From Methylobacterium aquaticum (GTDB lineage: Bacteria; Pseudomonadota; Alphaproteobacteria; Rhizobiales; Beijerinckiaceae), in NCBI RefSeq assembly GCF_016804325.1, contig NZ_CP043627.1, forward strand, positions 124,001 to 188,000: a DNA stretch of 64,000 nt. The letters are read 5' to 3'. Under the pieces are notes generated by a model, which had not been told where the DNA came from, did not search any database, and was given only the letters and a program-made list of their open reading frames with translations. Shown piece after piece: positions 18,397 to 27,065 of this stretch; positions within the stretch are counted from its first letter, which is position 1; every line of letters begins with the position of its first letter. The position numbers and the translations under genes were made by a program.

Positions 18397-19809
18397 ATGA
18401 CTGGCTCATCCGCTGCGCGTGCGCCGCTTGCCGACGCCGATCGTCTTTCCCTGTCCGCCGTGCCGCCCGGCCGCGTCACGGGACGGTTCCCGCCCGGCGC
18501 GGATCACCCGGGCCGGGTCGGCCTGCGCTGCGACGGGGTGAATTGGGCGACGGTCCCGGTGGCGGCCGACCCGGCCGGCGGTGCCTTCACGGCCGACCTG
18601 CCGTTACTGCCGAACGTCCCCGCCGACCGGACGGTCCGGCTGGAGGTCCTCGACGGCGCGGCCCTGCTCGGTCACCTCGACGTCGCCCCGGACACGCGCC
18701 GCAACGGCCACGGGCTCGACGCGCGGAGCGTCCACGCGGTGTACGACCGTCCGATGTTCTCGGTGCCGTGGATGCGGTTCGACGGCGCCCGCCTCACGGT
18801 GTCGGGCTTCCACCTGCCGCCCGACGGCGACCCCGGCCGTCTCTCGGTGCGCCTCGACCACGGCGTGGCCTACACGTTCGACTACCCCCAACGGGCGCCG
18901 GACATCGGGAATCATTTCTGGTACTGGCCCAACGGCGAGCTCTCGAGCTTCATCCTGACGATCGACCTGCCGGCGTGCCGGCCCGGCAGCGACCCGTTCT
19001 GGTTCGAGTTCACCTATCCGGGCATGGATGACGGCCTCGAGGCGATGCCGGAGGCGGTGCGCCGGGCACGCCGGCGGGTCTCCATCCCGTCGCGGCTCGA
19101 CTCCGCGATCTGCTTCCCGCGGGACGCCAACCAGCTGACCCGCGTCCAGACCTGGTCGTCCGACCAGAGCGTGACGATGACCGGCTACGGCACGTTCCGG
19201 ACCATCGAAGCCCTGTTCGCCCATTACGGGGTCCGGCGCCGGCCCGGGGTCGAGATCCTCGACTGGGGCTGCGGGCACGGCCGGGTGGGCCGGCACTTCA
19301 TCCAGAACTGGCCCGAGGCCCGGATCACCGGCGCCGACGTCGATGCCGAGAATGCGGGCTGGTGCGCCCGCCACCTCGACGGCCGGTTCGTCACGGTGCC
19401 GCTCCTGCCGCCGACGGCCCTGCCGGAGGGCCGGTTCGACGGGATTTTCGGCATCTCCGTGATGACCCATCTCACGGCCGAGGCGCAGGATGCCTGGCTC
19501 GCCGAGATCGCCCGCCTGCTCAAGCCCGAGGGCGTCGCGCTCATCACCTTCGCGGGTCCGGCGGCGACGGCCTACTCCTCGGTGCACCGCAGCCCGGATT
19601 GGTGGCGGGCCTGGACCAAGGGCGGATTCGACGACAGCCAGCACGACCCGGCCCTCGACGGCAAGATCGGGGACGATTCCTACTACCGCAACACCCACCA
19701 TACCGAGCAGTACACGCGGAGCGTGTGGTCGCGGCACCTGGATGTCGTCGACATCGTCCCGAGCGCGATCGGCTACCAGGACATGGCCGTTCTGCGGCGC
19801 CGCGCCTGA
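18397..19809 (+). CDS. Class I SAM-dependent methyltransferase
   Basis: 470 residues. The first 215 residues form an all-beta region without a recognised family. The catalytic domain follows, with SAM motif I ILDWGCGHGRVGRHF near 286, motif II ITGADVDAENAGWC and DGIFGISVMTHL. GGAAGG precedes the ATG. It heads an apparent operon with the fatty acyl-AMP ligase, ACP and AlgX-like protein, so its substrate is probably a sugar or lipid in surface-glycan assembly. Confidence 0.82.
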   Translation: MTGSSAARAPLADADRLSLSAVPPGRVTGRFPPGADHPGRVGLRCDGVNWATVPVAADPAGGAFTADLPLLPNVPADRTVRLEVLDGAALLGHLDVAPDTRRNGHGLDARSVHAVYDRPMFSVPWMRFDGARLTVSGFHLPPDGDPGRLSVRLDHGVAYTFDYPQRAPDIGNHFWYWPNGELSSFILTIDLPACRPGSDPFWFEFTYPGMDDGLEAMPEAVRRARRRVSIPSRLDSAICFPRDANQLTRVQTWSSDQSVTMTGYGTFRTIEALFAHYGVRRRPGVEILDWGCGHGRVGRHFIQNWPEARITGADVDAENAGWCARHLDGRFVTVPLLPPTALPEGRFDGIFGISVMTHLTAEAQDAWLAEIARLLKPEGVALITFAGPAATAYSSVHRSPDWWRAWTKGGFDDSQHDPALDGKIGDDSYYRNTHHTEQYTRSVWSRHLDVVDIVPSAIGYQDMAVLRRRA

Positions 19810-19845
19810 TCCCACCCGCCCGAACGCAGCACCGGAGATCCCGCG

Positions 19846-21636
19846 ATGAACGTCGTCACGCGCGCGCCCGTCCCGGCCGCGGCCTGGACCACGCGCACCC
19901 TCGAGGCCGACCGGCCGGTCCAGACCGATCCCGCGGCCACGCTCCTCGACCGGCTCGCGCGCCATGCGCGCCGCACGCCGGACAAGCCGTGCCTGATCCA
20001 CCATCAGGACGAGCGCTACAGCGTCCTGACCTTCGCGGACGTCCAGGCCCTCGCCGAGCGCGTCGCCGTCACCCTGTCGCGGGCGGTCGCCGGGGCCCCG
20101 GCCCCGCAGGAGGCCCCGCTCTCGCGGGTGGTGCTGCTGTTCCTCAAGCACCACCCGGTCCAGCTGCCGGCCTATCTCGGCACCATGATGGCCGGTCTCG
20201 TGCCGTCCTTCATGGCGTTCCCGACGCCCAAGCAGGATCCGGTCCTGTACTGGAAATCCCACGCCGCCCTCATCCGGCGCATCCGCCCGGCGGTGATCGT
20301 CACCTACCCGGAGATCGCCGGCGACCTCGAGGCCCTGTGCGCCGGGTTCGGCACGAAGGTGCTCCTCATCGACGAACTCTCCGCCGGGGATCCCGGGGCT
20401 GTGCCGGGCCCGCTGCCCGGGCCGGGGGACACGGCGCTGCTGCAGCACTCCTCGGGGACGACCGGCCTGAAGAAGGGGGTGGAGCTCACCTTCGGGCAGA
20501 TCGAGGCCCAGGCGACGGCCTACGCCCCGGCGATCGGGCTCGGGCCGGACAGCACCGTGGTGAGCTGGCTGCCCTACTACCACGACATGGGCCTGTTCAC
20601 GGCCTTCCTGATCCCGCTGACGGTCGGGGCGGCGGTGGTCTCGATGGATGCCTTCGCCTGGGTCGGGCGGCCGGCGAGCCTGTTCGAGCTGATCGAGCGC
20701 TTCCGCGGCACGCATTGCTGGCTGCCGAACTTCGCCTTCCGCCACCTCGTGAACACGGTCCCGCGGGAAGAGGCGGGCGGCCGGCGCTACCGGCTCGACA
20801 GCATGGACGCGTTCGTGAGCTGCTCGGAGCCGGTGAAGAGCGCGTCGCTGCGCGACTTCGCCGAGGCCTTCGCGGGATTCGGGATCCGGCCCGAGCAACT
20901 GACCGCCTGCTACGCCATGGCGGAGACGGGCTTCGCCGTCTCGCAATCGGACCCGCTCCGGCACGAGGCGGTGCGGTTCTACGCCGCTGAACCGCTCGGG
21001 ACGAAGGGCCGTGCCATCGCCGTCGCACCGGACCATCCGGGGGCGCGCGCCCTGGTCTCCAACGGCCCTCCCCTCGAGGGCGTCGAGGTCCGGATCCTGG
21101 CGGGCGCCGCCGCGCCGGGCGGCGAAGGCGCGCCCGTCGGCGAGATCGCGGTGCGCGGCAGCATCGTGTTCTCGGGCTACTACGAGGATCCGGCCGCCAC
21201 CGCCGCCGCCCTGGCGGACGGCTGGTACCGCACCGGCGACATCGGCTTCATCGACGGGGGCGAGCTGTTCATCAGCGGCCGGATCAAGGACGTGATCATC
21301 GTCCACGGCCGCAACTACTACGCCCACGACATCGAGGAGGTCGTGTCGGCCGAGGCCGGCGTGGTGCCGGGGCGGGCGGTCGCCGTCGGGGTGGCGAACG
21401 AGGAGGTCGGCAGCGAGGACGTCGTCGTCCTGGCGGAGACCCGGACCGTCGACGAGGCGGCGCGGAAGGCGCTCAAGCGTGCCATCAAGCGGGCGATCTT
21501 CGACCGTCTCGAGCTGACGGTCCGCAGCGTCCACCTCGTCGATCCCGGCTGGCTCACTAAGACGAGCAGCGGAAAGATCAGCCGCTCGGAGAACCTGGCC
21601 CGCTACCGGGCCGAGCACACGACCGCGAGAGGATGA
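19846..21636 (+). CDS. Fatty acyl-AMP ligase / AMP-dependent synthetase
   Basis: 596 residues of the adenylate-forming superfamily. The P-loop motif HSSGTTGLKKGVELT lies near residue 200, the hinge motif GWYRTGDIGFIDGGELFISGR near 460, and the catalytic Lys region KTSSGKISRSENL near 571. The lack of a CoA-binding signature and the adjacent ACP gene fit a fatty acyl-AMP ligase that loads the fatty acid onto the ACP. GGAG precedes the ATG. The ACP start lies one base beyond its stop codon, so translation is probably coupled. Confidence 0.86.
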   Translation: MNVVTRAPVPAAAWTTRTLEADRPVQTDPAATLLDRLARHARRTPDKPCLIHHQDERYSVLTFADVQALAERVAVTLSRAVAGAPAPQEAPLSRVVLLFLKHHPVQLPAYLGTMMAGLVPSFMAFPTPKQDPVLYWKSHAALIRRIRPAVIVTYPEIAGDLEALCAGFGTKVLLIDELSAGDPGAVPGPLPGPGDTALLQHSSGTTGLKKGVELTFGQIEAQATAYAPAIGLGPDSTVVSWLPYYHDMGLFTAFLIPLTVGAAVVSMDAFAWVGRPASLFELIERFRGTHCWLPNFAFRHLVNTVPREEAGGRRYRLDSMDAFVSCSEPVKSASLRDFAEAFAGFGIRPEQLTACYAMAETGFAVSQSDPLRHEAVRFYAAEPLGTKGRAIAVAPDHPGARALVSNGPPLEGVEVRILAGAAAPGGEGAPVGEIAVRGSIVFSGYYEDPAATAAALADGWYRTGDIGFIDGGELFISGRIKDVIIVHGRNYYAHDIEEVVSAEAGVVPGRAVAVGVANEEVGSEDVVVLAETRTVDEAARKALKRAIKRAIFDRLELTVRSVHLVDPGWLTKTSSGKISRSENLARYRAEHTTARG

Positions 21637-21637
21637 G

Positions 21638-21886
21638 ATGACGAGAGACGTGAACGAGGCCCTGCGCGCCATCATCGCCGAGACCTTCGACGTCCCCGTC
21701 GACGTCGTGACCGACGACACCGTCGCGGACGACATCGACGGCTGGGACTCCCTGTCCCACACCGTCCTGATGATCCGGATCCAGAATGCCTTCGGCATCC
21801 ATATTCCCGAGGCCGTCGCGGCGGAGACCGCCACGGTGGGCGAGCTGTCCGCCGCGGTGGCCGAGATCGCGAGCGCCCGGGTCTGA
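21638..21886 (+). CDS. Acyl carrier protein
   Basis: 82 residues. The phosphopantetheine attachment motif is DDIDGWDSLSH, with the modified Ser near residue 38. The four-helix ACP pattern is complete (VNEALRAIIAETFDV, then HTVLMIRIQNAFGIHIPE, then TVGELSAAVAEIA). It is coupled to the preceding ligase gene and is the expected acceptor of its acyl-AMP product. Confidence 0.92.
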   Translation: MTRDVNEALRAIIAETFDVPVDVVTDDTVADDIDGWDSLSHTVLMIRIQNAFGIHIPEAVAAETATVGELSAAVAEIASARV

Positions 21887-22055
21887 GACGCCGCCCGGTG
21901 GAGCCTCCGGCCCACCATACGCGAGCGCGGCCGGCTTCCGCATCGCGAGGCGATCAGGCGGACATCGTGTGACGGGAGCGGGCGCGGGCCTCGTGCCCGT
22001 GCCCCTCGCAACGGCATGAATCACGCCCTCACGGGCATCACGGCGGAGAAACAGC

Positions 22056-23450
22056 GTGTTGGCCGGATCGAACCTGTCGGTCGTCGAGGGACGGGAAGGG
22101 TACCTCTTCCTCGAGCGCTACGACGGTGCCCAGCCGCTGCAGGCGGGGGCGGACCTGACCGAGTGGTCGCGCCACACCCTGGCGCTCCTGCGCGAGACGT
22201 TCCGCGCCCGCCAGGAGCGGCTGTCCGCCCGCAACATCGGCCTCGTCGTCGTGGTGGCGCCGGAGAAGGCGAGCATCTACGACGAGCTCCTCCCCGAGGG
22301 CTGCGCGCAGGACCGTCCGAGCGCCGCCGAGCGCCTTACCGAGGCCCTGCGGCAGATCGGCATCCGGGCGGTCGACGGAGCCGGGCTGCTGCGCCGGGCG
22401 AAGGGCGCGGTGCCGCTCTACTACGACGTCGATTCGCATTGGACGAACTTCGCGGCCTACCGGGTCTACCGGGCGCTGGTCGCGGCGGCTCCGGCGCATC
22501 TCGGCCTGACGCCGATCCCGGCCGAGCGGATCTCCTACCGCGACAAGCCGTCCTTCGGCGATCTCGGCGTCCATGTCAGCCCCGAGCGCAAGGGACTGGT
22601 CCAGCAGACGGAGATCACGGGGCCCGATGTCGAGGTCACGGTCGAGACGTTCGACGACCGGGAATACAATTTCCAGCAGCATCGCTGCGCCGGCGGGCGC
22701 GGACGCGCCCTCGTGGTGCGCGATTCCTTCACGTCGTTCCTGTCGCCGTTCCTGAGCCGGACCTTCGCCGAGACCACCTACATCTCGCCGTCGAATGCCC
22801 TCCCCGACGACCTCGTGGCGGATCTGGCACCCGACCTCGTCATCGTGCAGATCGCCGAGCGGGCGCTGTTCTACGCCCCCCAGCCCCTGAGCGACTGGAA
22901 CCTGCGCAGCTGGCGCCAGACCTTCCTCGAGACGCAGATCGACGGCCCGGCCCGGCGTCACACCCGCCGCGCCCGGCAAGCCCTGCGGATGGGGAACTGG
23001 GCCGAGGCCCTGGAGGCGGCGCAGAAGGCGTCGGCCCTCGACGAGGACGACCACCTCGTCCACAACCTCGCCGAGGCGCGGCTGCATTCCGGCGACCCGG
23101 CCGGTGCGCTCGCCTGCTGCGAGGACGCGACGCGTCCGCCGGACCGGTTCCTGCTCGCCCTCGAGGGTTACGCCCTCTGGGCCCTCGGCCGGCGCGACGA
23201 GGCGATCGGCTGCATGAGGCGGGCCCTGCGCCACCAGCCGGGCAACGCCCATCTGCAGCACCAGGCCGGCGAGTGGCTGCTGACGATGGGTCATGCCACC
23301 GAGGCCCTGCCCTATCTCGAGGCCGCGGTGGCCGGGGCACCGGCCCACAGCCCGTCCTGGTATCACCTGGGCATGGCCCGCCACGCTCTCGGCGATTTCG
23401 CCGGCAGCGCGGAGGCGTTCAGGGCCGGGGGCTTCGAGGCGGCGGACTAG
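22056..23450 (+). CDS. AlgX/AlgJ-like acyltransferase with TPR tail
   Basis: 464 residues. Residues about 1-300 look like the SGNH-hydrolase-type domain of AlgJ/AlgX, with VVVVVAPEKASIYDELLP, the Asp-His pair YYDVDSHWTNFAAY near 127, and the Ser motif VVRDSFTSFL near 228. The remaining 160 residues are TPR repeats. AlgJ and AlgX transfer acetyl groups to alginate; here a fatty acyl chain delivered by the neighbouring ACP is conceivable. The start is GTG at 22056 with CGGAGAAA upstream. No signal peptide is evident, which is unusual for this family. Confidence 0.75.
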   Translation: MLAGSNLSVVEGREGYLFLERYDGAQPLQAGADLTEWSRHTLALLRETFRARQERLSARNIGLVVVVAPEKASIYDELLPEGCAQDRPSAAERLTEALRQIGIRAVDGAGLLRRAKGAVPLYYDVDSHWTNFAAYRVYRALVAAAPAHLGLTPIPAERISYRDKPSFGDLGVHVSPERKGLVQQTEITGPDVEVTVETFDDREYNFQQHRCAGGRGRALVVRDSFTSFLSPFLSRTFAETTYISPSNALPDDLVADLAPDLVIVQIAERALFYAPQPLSDWNLRSWRQTFLETQIDGPARRHTRRARQALRMGNWAEALEAAQKASALDEDDHLVHNLAEARLHSGDPAGALACCEDATRPPDRFLLALEGYALWALGRRDEAIGCMRRALRHQPGNAHLQHQAGEWLLTMGHATEALPYLEAAVAGAPAHSPSWYHLGMARHALGDFAGSAEAFRAGGFEAAD

Positions 23451-23641
23451 ACGGCGTTCGCCCCCGACCGGCGCGCGGACGGCGCGCCGGCCTCCGCACT
23501 ACCGATCTGTCCTCGCAAGCCGGATGGGCAAAGCCCGTGATGGGCTCGCTGCCGGTTTCGCGAACCCGATCGTCCGATCAGGTCGTCGCCCGGTTCGTCG
23601 GCGCTCGATGCTGTGTCTGGCTTGATCGTCGCGGGACAACA

Positions 23642-23716
23642 TGGAGCGGGCGAAGGGATTCGAACCCTCGACCCCAACCTTGGCAAGGTTGTGCTCTACC
23701 CCTGAGCTACACCCGC
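23642..23716 (-). tRNA. tRNA-Gly(GCC), copy 1
   Basis: 75 nt with encoded CCA. Acceptor GCGGGTG, anticodon stem CAACC/GGTTG and loop TTGCCAA give anticodon GCC. It is the last of three identical copies in the direction of transcription. Confidence 0.95.
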
Positions 23717-23740
23717 TCACATTGTCGAGCCGATCGAATT

Positions 23741-23815
23741 TGGAGCGGGCGAAGGGATTCGAACCCTCGACCCCAACCTTGGCAAGGTTGTGCTCTACCC
23801 CTGAGCTACACCCGC
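23741..23815 (-). tRNA. tRNA-Gly(GCC), copy 2
   Basis: Identical in sequence to the copies on either side, and separated from copy 1 by 24 bp of unrelated spacer. Confidence 0.95.
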
Positions 23816-23843
23816 TCGAATTCGTTCGGCCTCATGGAAAAAC

Positions 23844-23918
23844 TGGAGCGGGCGAAGGGATTCGAACCCTCGACCCCAACCTTGGCAAGGTTGTGCTCTA
23901 CCCCTGAGCTACACCCGC
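23844..23918 (-). tRNA. tRNA-Gly(GCC), copy 3
   Basis: Identical to the other two and first in transcription order. The spacers of 24 and 28 bp differ in sequence, so the tRNA bodies are kept the same while the spacers drift. Confidence 0.95.
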
Positions 23919-24020
23919 TCGCTGTTTTCCGTCGGCGTCACCGTGGCGGCGCCGATGAGCGGCATAAACACCATTCCGCCGGGAAGCGCAAGGGGTTGGA
24001 GAGCCGGCTTCGGGCACTCG

Positions 24021-24491
24021 CTACCAGGTCGCGGCGGGCGGCAGCCCGTCGCGGATTTCCGTGAGCCGCGCCCGGGTCGCCGGGGTCGTCTCCGGCGGCG
24101 GGGCGTCGAGGGGGAAGAAGGCGGCTTCGGCGATCTCGCGGTCGGGGCGCTTCGGCACCGGCACCGTGAAGGCACGGGCGACGTAGAGCGCGACGTGGTC
24201 GCGCCGCGAGGAGCGGTTGTTGAAGTAGAAGCCGTGCAGGGCGGGCGTGGCGCCCGCGTCGAGGACGATCCCGGTCTCCTCGCGGAATTCCCGGGTCATG
24301 GCGTCGAGGGCGGTCTCGCCCGGCTCGACGCCGCCGCCCGGCAGGTGCCAGCCCTGCATGTAGGTGTGGCGCACGAGGCAGACCCGGTTCTCCGGATCGA
24401 TCGCCGCCCCGCGCACCCCGAGGGTCATCCCGCGGGTGAAGCGCCAGACGAGGTGGGCGCCCCGCATCAGCAGGGCCTGTCGGCGCGTCAT
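24021..24491 (-). CDS. Nudix hydrolase
   Basis: 156 residues. A full Nudix box is visible: GGVEPGETALDAMTREFREE followed by TGI, with the REFREE metal-binding helix. The preceding segment CLVRHTYMQGWHLPGG is typical of the NUDIX fold. The substrate is unknown; family members cleave nucleoside diphosphates linked to another group. GAGGAG lies nine bases before the ATG. Confidence 0.9.
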   Translation of the reverse strand: MTRRQALLMRGAHLVWRFTRGMTLGVRGAAIDPENRVCLVRHTYMQGWHLPGGGVEPGETALDAMTREFREETGIVLDAGATPALHGFYFNNRSSRRDHVALYVARAFTVPVPKRPDREIAEAAFFPLDAPPPETTPATRARLTEIRDGLPPAATW

Positions 24492-24621
24492 CCCGCAGTC
24501 TCCTCAGTCTCCGTGTGCTCACCATCGACGGGTCGATGGCGAGGCGTTCGGCGCATCAGCGCCGGCGCCCTTCCGGGCTCAGCCGGCGTCTTCGGATCAA
24601 GTCCGAAGACGCGACGGCGTC

Positions 24622-24745
24622 AGACCAACGGTCATTGGAAACGACCTTTGGTTCCGTTCTCGAATTTTCGTCAAGTCTCTGGCTTGGCATGGAAAATTCG
24701 AGATGGCTCAATGGCCCGATGCGTCAGCATCTTGGGCCATCGGTG
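24622..24745 (+). repeat. 125-bp structured repeat, copy A
   Basis: One of three copies of the same element. It contains CTCGAATT/AATTCGAG arms and a hairpin, GGCCCGATGC-GTCA-GCATCTTGGGCC. Its right end abuts the stop codon of the FAH-family gene on the minus strand. Confidence 0.88.
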
Positions 24746-25444
24746 TCAGACCACCGTCAGCCGGATCTCGCCGACGCCCGCGATCGTCCCGACCATGGTC
24801 TGGCCGCGGGTGACCGCGCCGACGCCCTCCGGCGTGCCGGCGAAGATCACGTCGCCGGGCTCCAGGACGAAGAAGGTCGACAGGTAGGCGATCTGCTCGG
24901 CCACCGACCAGATCATGTCCGAGAGGTCGCCCTTCTGGCGGACCGCGCCGTCGACGGAGAGGGTGATCGCGCCCTTGTCCGGGTGGCCGATCACGGAGGC
25001 GGGCTTGAGCGTGCCGACCGGACCCGAGAAATCCGAGGCCTTGCCGAGTTCCCAGGGGCGGCGCAAACCCTTGGCGTCGTCCTGGAGGTCGCGGCGGGTC
25101 ATGTCGAGGCCGACCGCATAACCGTAGACGTGGTCGAGAGCTTGGTTGACCGGGATGTCGCGGCCGCCCTTGGCGAGCGCCACCACCAGCTCGACCTCGT
25201 GGTGGTAGTTCCCGGTCTTGGGCGGATAGGGATGCTCCACCGTCTCGCCCTCGGCCACCACCTGGAGCGCGTCGGCGGGTTTCATGAAGAAGAACGGCGG
25301 CTCGCGGGTCGGGTCGGCGCCCATCTCGCGCGCATGGGCGGCGTAGTTGCGCCCGACGCAGTAGACCCGGCGCACGGGAAACAGGTCGTCGGTGCCTTGG
25401 ATCGGGAGCGCGGTGCGCGGCGGGTTCGGGATCACGGAGAGCAT
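24746..25444 (-). CDS. Fumarylacetoacetate hydrolase-family protein
   Basis: 232 residues. Family motifs are clear: YCVGRNYAAHAREMG, PPFFFMKPADAL, YHHEVELVVAL (metal-binding His and Glu), TRRDLQDDAK and DVIFAGTPEGVGAV. FAH-family enzymes hydrolyse or decarboxylate C-C bonds in aromatic or sugar catabolism. The start at 25444 (MLSVIPNPP) matches the usual length of about 230; the frame is open further upstream but that part is low-complexity. It is divergent from the FAD-linked oxidase. Confidence 0.9.
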   Translation of the reverse strand: MLSVIPNPPRTALPIQGTDDLFPVRRVYCVGRNYAAHAREMGADPTREPPFFFMKPADALQVVAEGETVEHPYPPKTGNYHHEVELVVALAKGGRDIPVNQALDHVYGYAVGLDMTRRDLQDDAKGLRRPWELGKASDFSGPVGTLKPASVIGHPDKGAITLSVDGAVRQKGDLSDMIWSVAEQIAYLSTFFVLEPGDVIFAGTPEGVGAVTRGQTMVGTIAGVGEIRLTVV

Positions 25445-25610
25445 GAGGTGCTGTCTCGGGCCTGCTGTCTCGGGCGAAGTTTCGCGAAGGGCCGCGCATC
25501 TTGGAAAAGGGCCCGGCCGACCTGTATCTAGAGGGCGGTTCCGCACGGCGCCATCCCGCCCCGTCGCGAACCCCCTCCCCTGCAGGCGCATCGCCCGAGA
25601 CAGCAGGATC

Positions 25611-27065
25611 ATGCTCCCCGTGACCCACAGCCTCCTCGACACGCTCAGCGCCCGCCTCGGGCCCGCGCACGTCCTCACCGCCGCGACCGACATCGCCCCC
25701 CACCTCGCCGAGACCCGCGGCCTCTATCGCGGGGAGGCGCTGGCGGTGGTGCGCCCGCGCGACACCGCGGAGGTCGCCTTCGCGGTCGGAGCCTGCGCCG
25801 CGGCGCGGGTGCCGGTGGTGGCGCATGGCGGCAATACCGGCCTCGTCGGCGGCGGCGTGCCGTATGGCGGCGTGGTGATCTCGCTGTCTCGCCTCGACCG
25901 GGTGCGGGCGGTCGATCCGCTGGATGCCACGATCACGGTCGAGGCCGGCTGCGTGCTCGCCAACGTCCAGGCGGCGGCCGACGCGGCGGGCATGCTGTTC
26001 CCGCTGTCGCTCGCCTCCGAGGGCTCGTGCCGGATCGGCGGCAACCTCGCCACCAATGCCGGCGGCACGGCGGTGCTCGCCTACGGCAATGCCCGCGAGC
26101 TGACGCTCGGCCTCGAGGTCGTGCTGGCGGACGGTCAGGTCTGGAACGGGCTGCGCGCCTTGCGCAAGGACAATTCCGGCTACGACCTCAAGAACCTCTT
26201 CGTCGGCTCGGAAGGGACGCTCGGCATCATCACGGCCGCCGTGCTGCGGCTGCACCCCAAGCCCGTCTCGAAGGCGACCGCCTTCCTGGGCCTGGCTTCC
26301 GCGCGCGCCGCGCTCGACGCCTTCGGGACCTTGCGCGACCGGCTCGGGCCGCGGCTCACCGCCTTCGAATACGTGCCGCGCTTCCCCCTGGAGGTGGTGT
26401 TGCGCCACCTGCCCGGCGCCGTGCGCCCGCTGTCCGGCGACCATCGTTCCTACGCCCTCGTCGAGGTCTCCTCGCCGGGCCCCGATGCGCATGAGGAGCT
26501 GGAGGCCGCCTTGAGCGACCTGATCGAGTCCGGTCTCGCCGAGGATGCGGTCCTGGCACAGAGCGAGGCACAGGGCGCCGCCCTGTGGCGCCTGCGCGAG
26601 AGCCTGTCGGAGATGCAGGGCCACGAGGGCGGCTCGATCAAGCACGACGTCTCGGTGCCGGTCTCCCGGGTGGCGGAGTTCCTGGAGCGGGCCTCGGCCG
26701 CCTGCGAGGCGGCCCTGCCGGGGGTGCGGGTCTGCGCCTTCGGGCATTTCGGCGACGGCAACATCCACTTCAACCTGACCCAGCCGGTCGGGGCCGAGAA
26801 GGCGGCCTTCCTCGCCGAGTGGCCGCGCTTCAACCGCATCGTCCACGACATCGTTCACGCCATGGACGGCTCGATCGCCGCGGAGCACGGCGTCGGGCTG
26901 ATCAAGCGCGACGAGCTCACCCGCTACAAGGACCCTGTCGCCCTCGACCTGATGCGCCGGCTCAAGGGCGCCCTCGACCCGAACGGGATCCTCAATCCCG
27001 GCAAGGTGCTGGCCCCGGCGGAGGGCGGGCCGGCGGCATTCCCGGCCAAGGCCGCGGCCTCATGA
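25611..27065 (+). CDS. FAD-linked oxidase, D-lactate / D-2-hydroxyglutarate dehydrogenase type
   Basis: 484 residues of the GlcD family. The FAD-binding (PCMH-type) domain shows VVAHGGNTGLVGGGVP near 75 and SLASEGSCRIGGNLATNAGG near 130. The C-terminal cap shows the metal-site GHFGDGNIHFN near 378 and AEHGVGLIKR, ending in ALDPNGILNPGKVL. It oxidises a D-2-hydroxy acid to the keto acid; which one is not decided by sequence. AGCAGGA precedes the ATG. Its stop overlaps the next start (ATGA). Confidence 0.9.
   Translation: MLPVTHSLLDTLSARLGPAHVLTAATDIAPHLAETRGLYRGEALAVVRPRDTAEVAFAVGACAAARVPVVAHGGNTGLVGGGVPYGGVVISLSRLDRVRAVDPLDATITVEAGCVLANVQAAADAAGMLFPLSLASEGSCRIGGNLATNAGGTAVLAYGNARELTLGLEVVLADGQVWNGLRALRKDNSGYDLKNLFVGSEGTLGIITAAVLRLHPKPVSKATAFLGLASARAALDAFGTLRDRLGPRLTAFEYVPRFPLEVVLRHLPGAVRPLSGDHRSYALVEVSSPGPDAHEELEAALSDLIESGLAEDAVLAQSEAQGAALWRLRESLSEMQGHEGGSIKHDVSVPVSRVAEFLERASAACEAALPGVRVCAFGHFGDGNIHFNLTQPVGAEKAAFLAEWPRFNRIVHDIVHAMDGSIAAEHGVGLIKRDELTRYKDPVALDLMRRLKGALDPNGILNPGKVLAPAEGGPAAFPAKAAAS

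Noticed and set aside
18604..22017. 1137-residue open frame on the minus strand across four plus-strand genes
   Set aside because: It is antisense to well-supported genes and its translation is Arg/Asp/Gly/Pro-rich with no domain. Such frames are expected in very GC-rich DNA.
23642..23918. Three repeats with two unique spacers as a CRISPR array
   Set aside because: The repeats are complete tRNA genes of 75 nt with CCA ends, and there are no cas genes nearby.
23451..24064. Protein-like repeats with WSGRRDSNPRPQPWQ over the tRNA cluster
   Set aside because: This is the known false translation of tRNA-Gly genes on the opposite strand.
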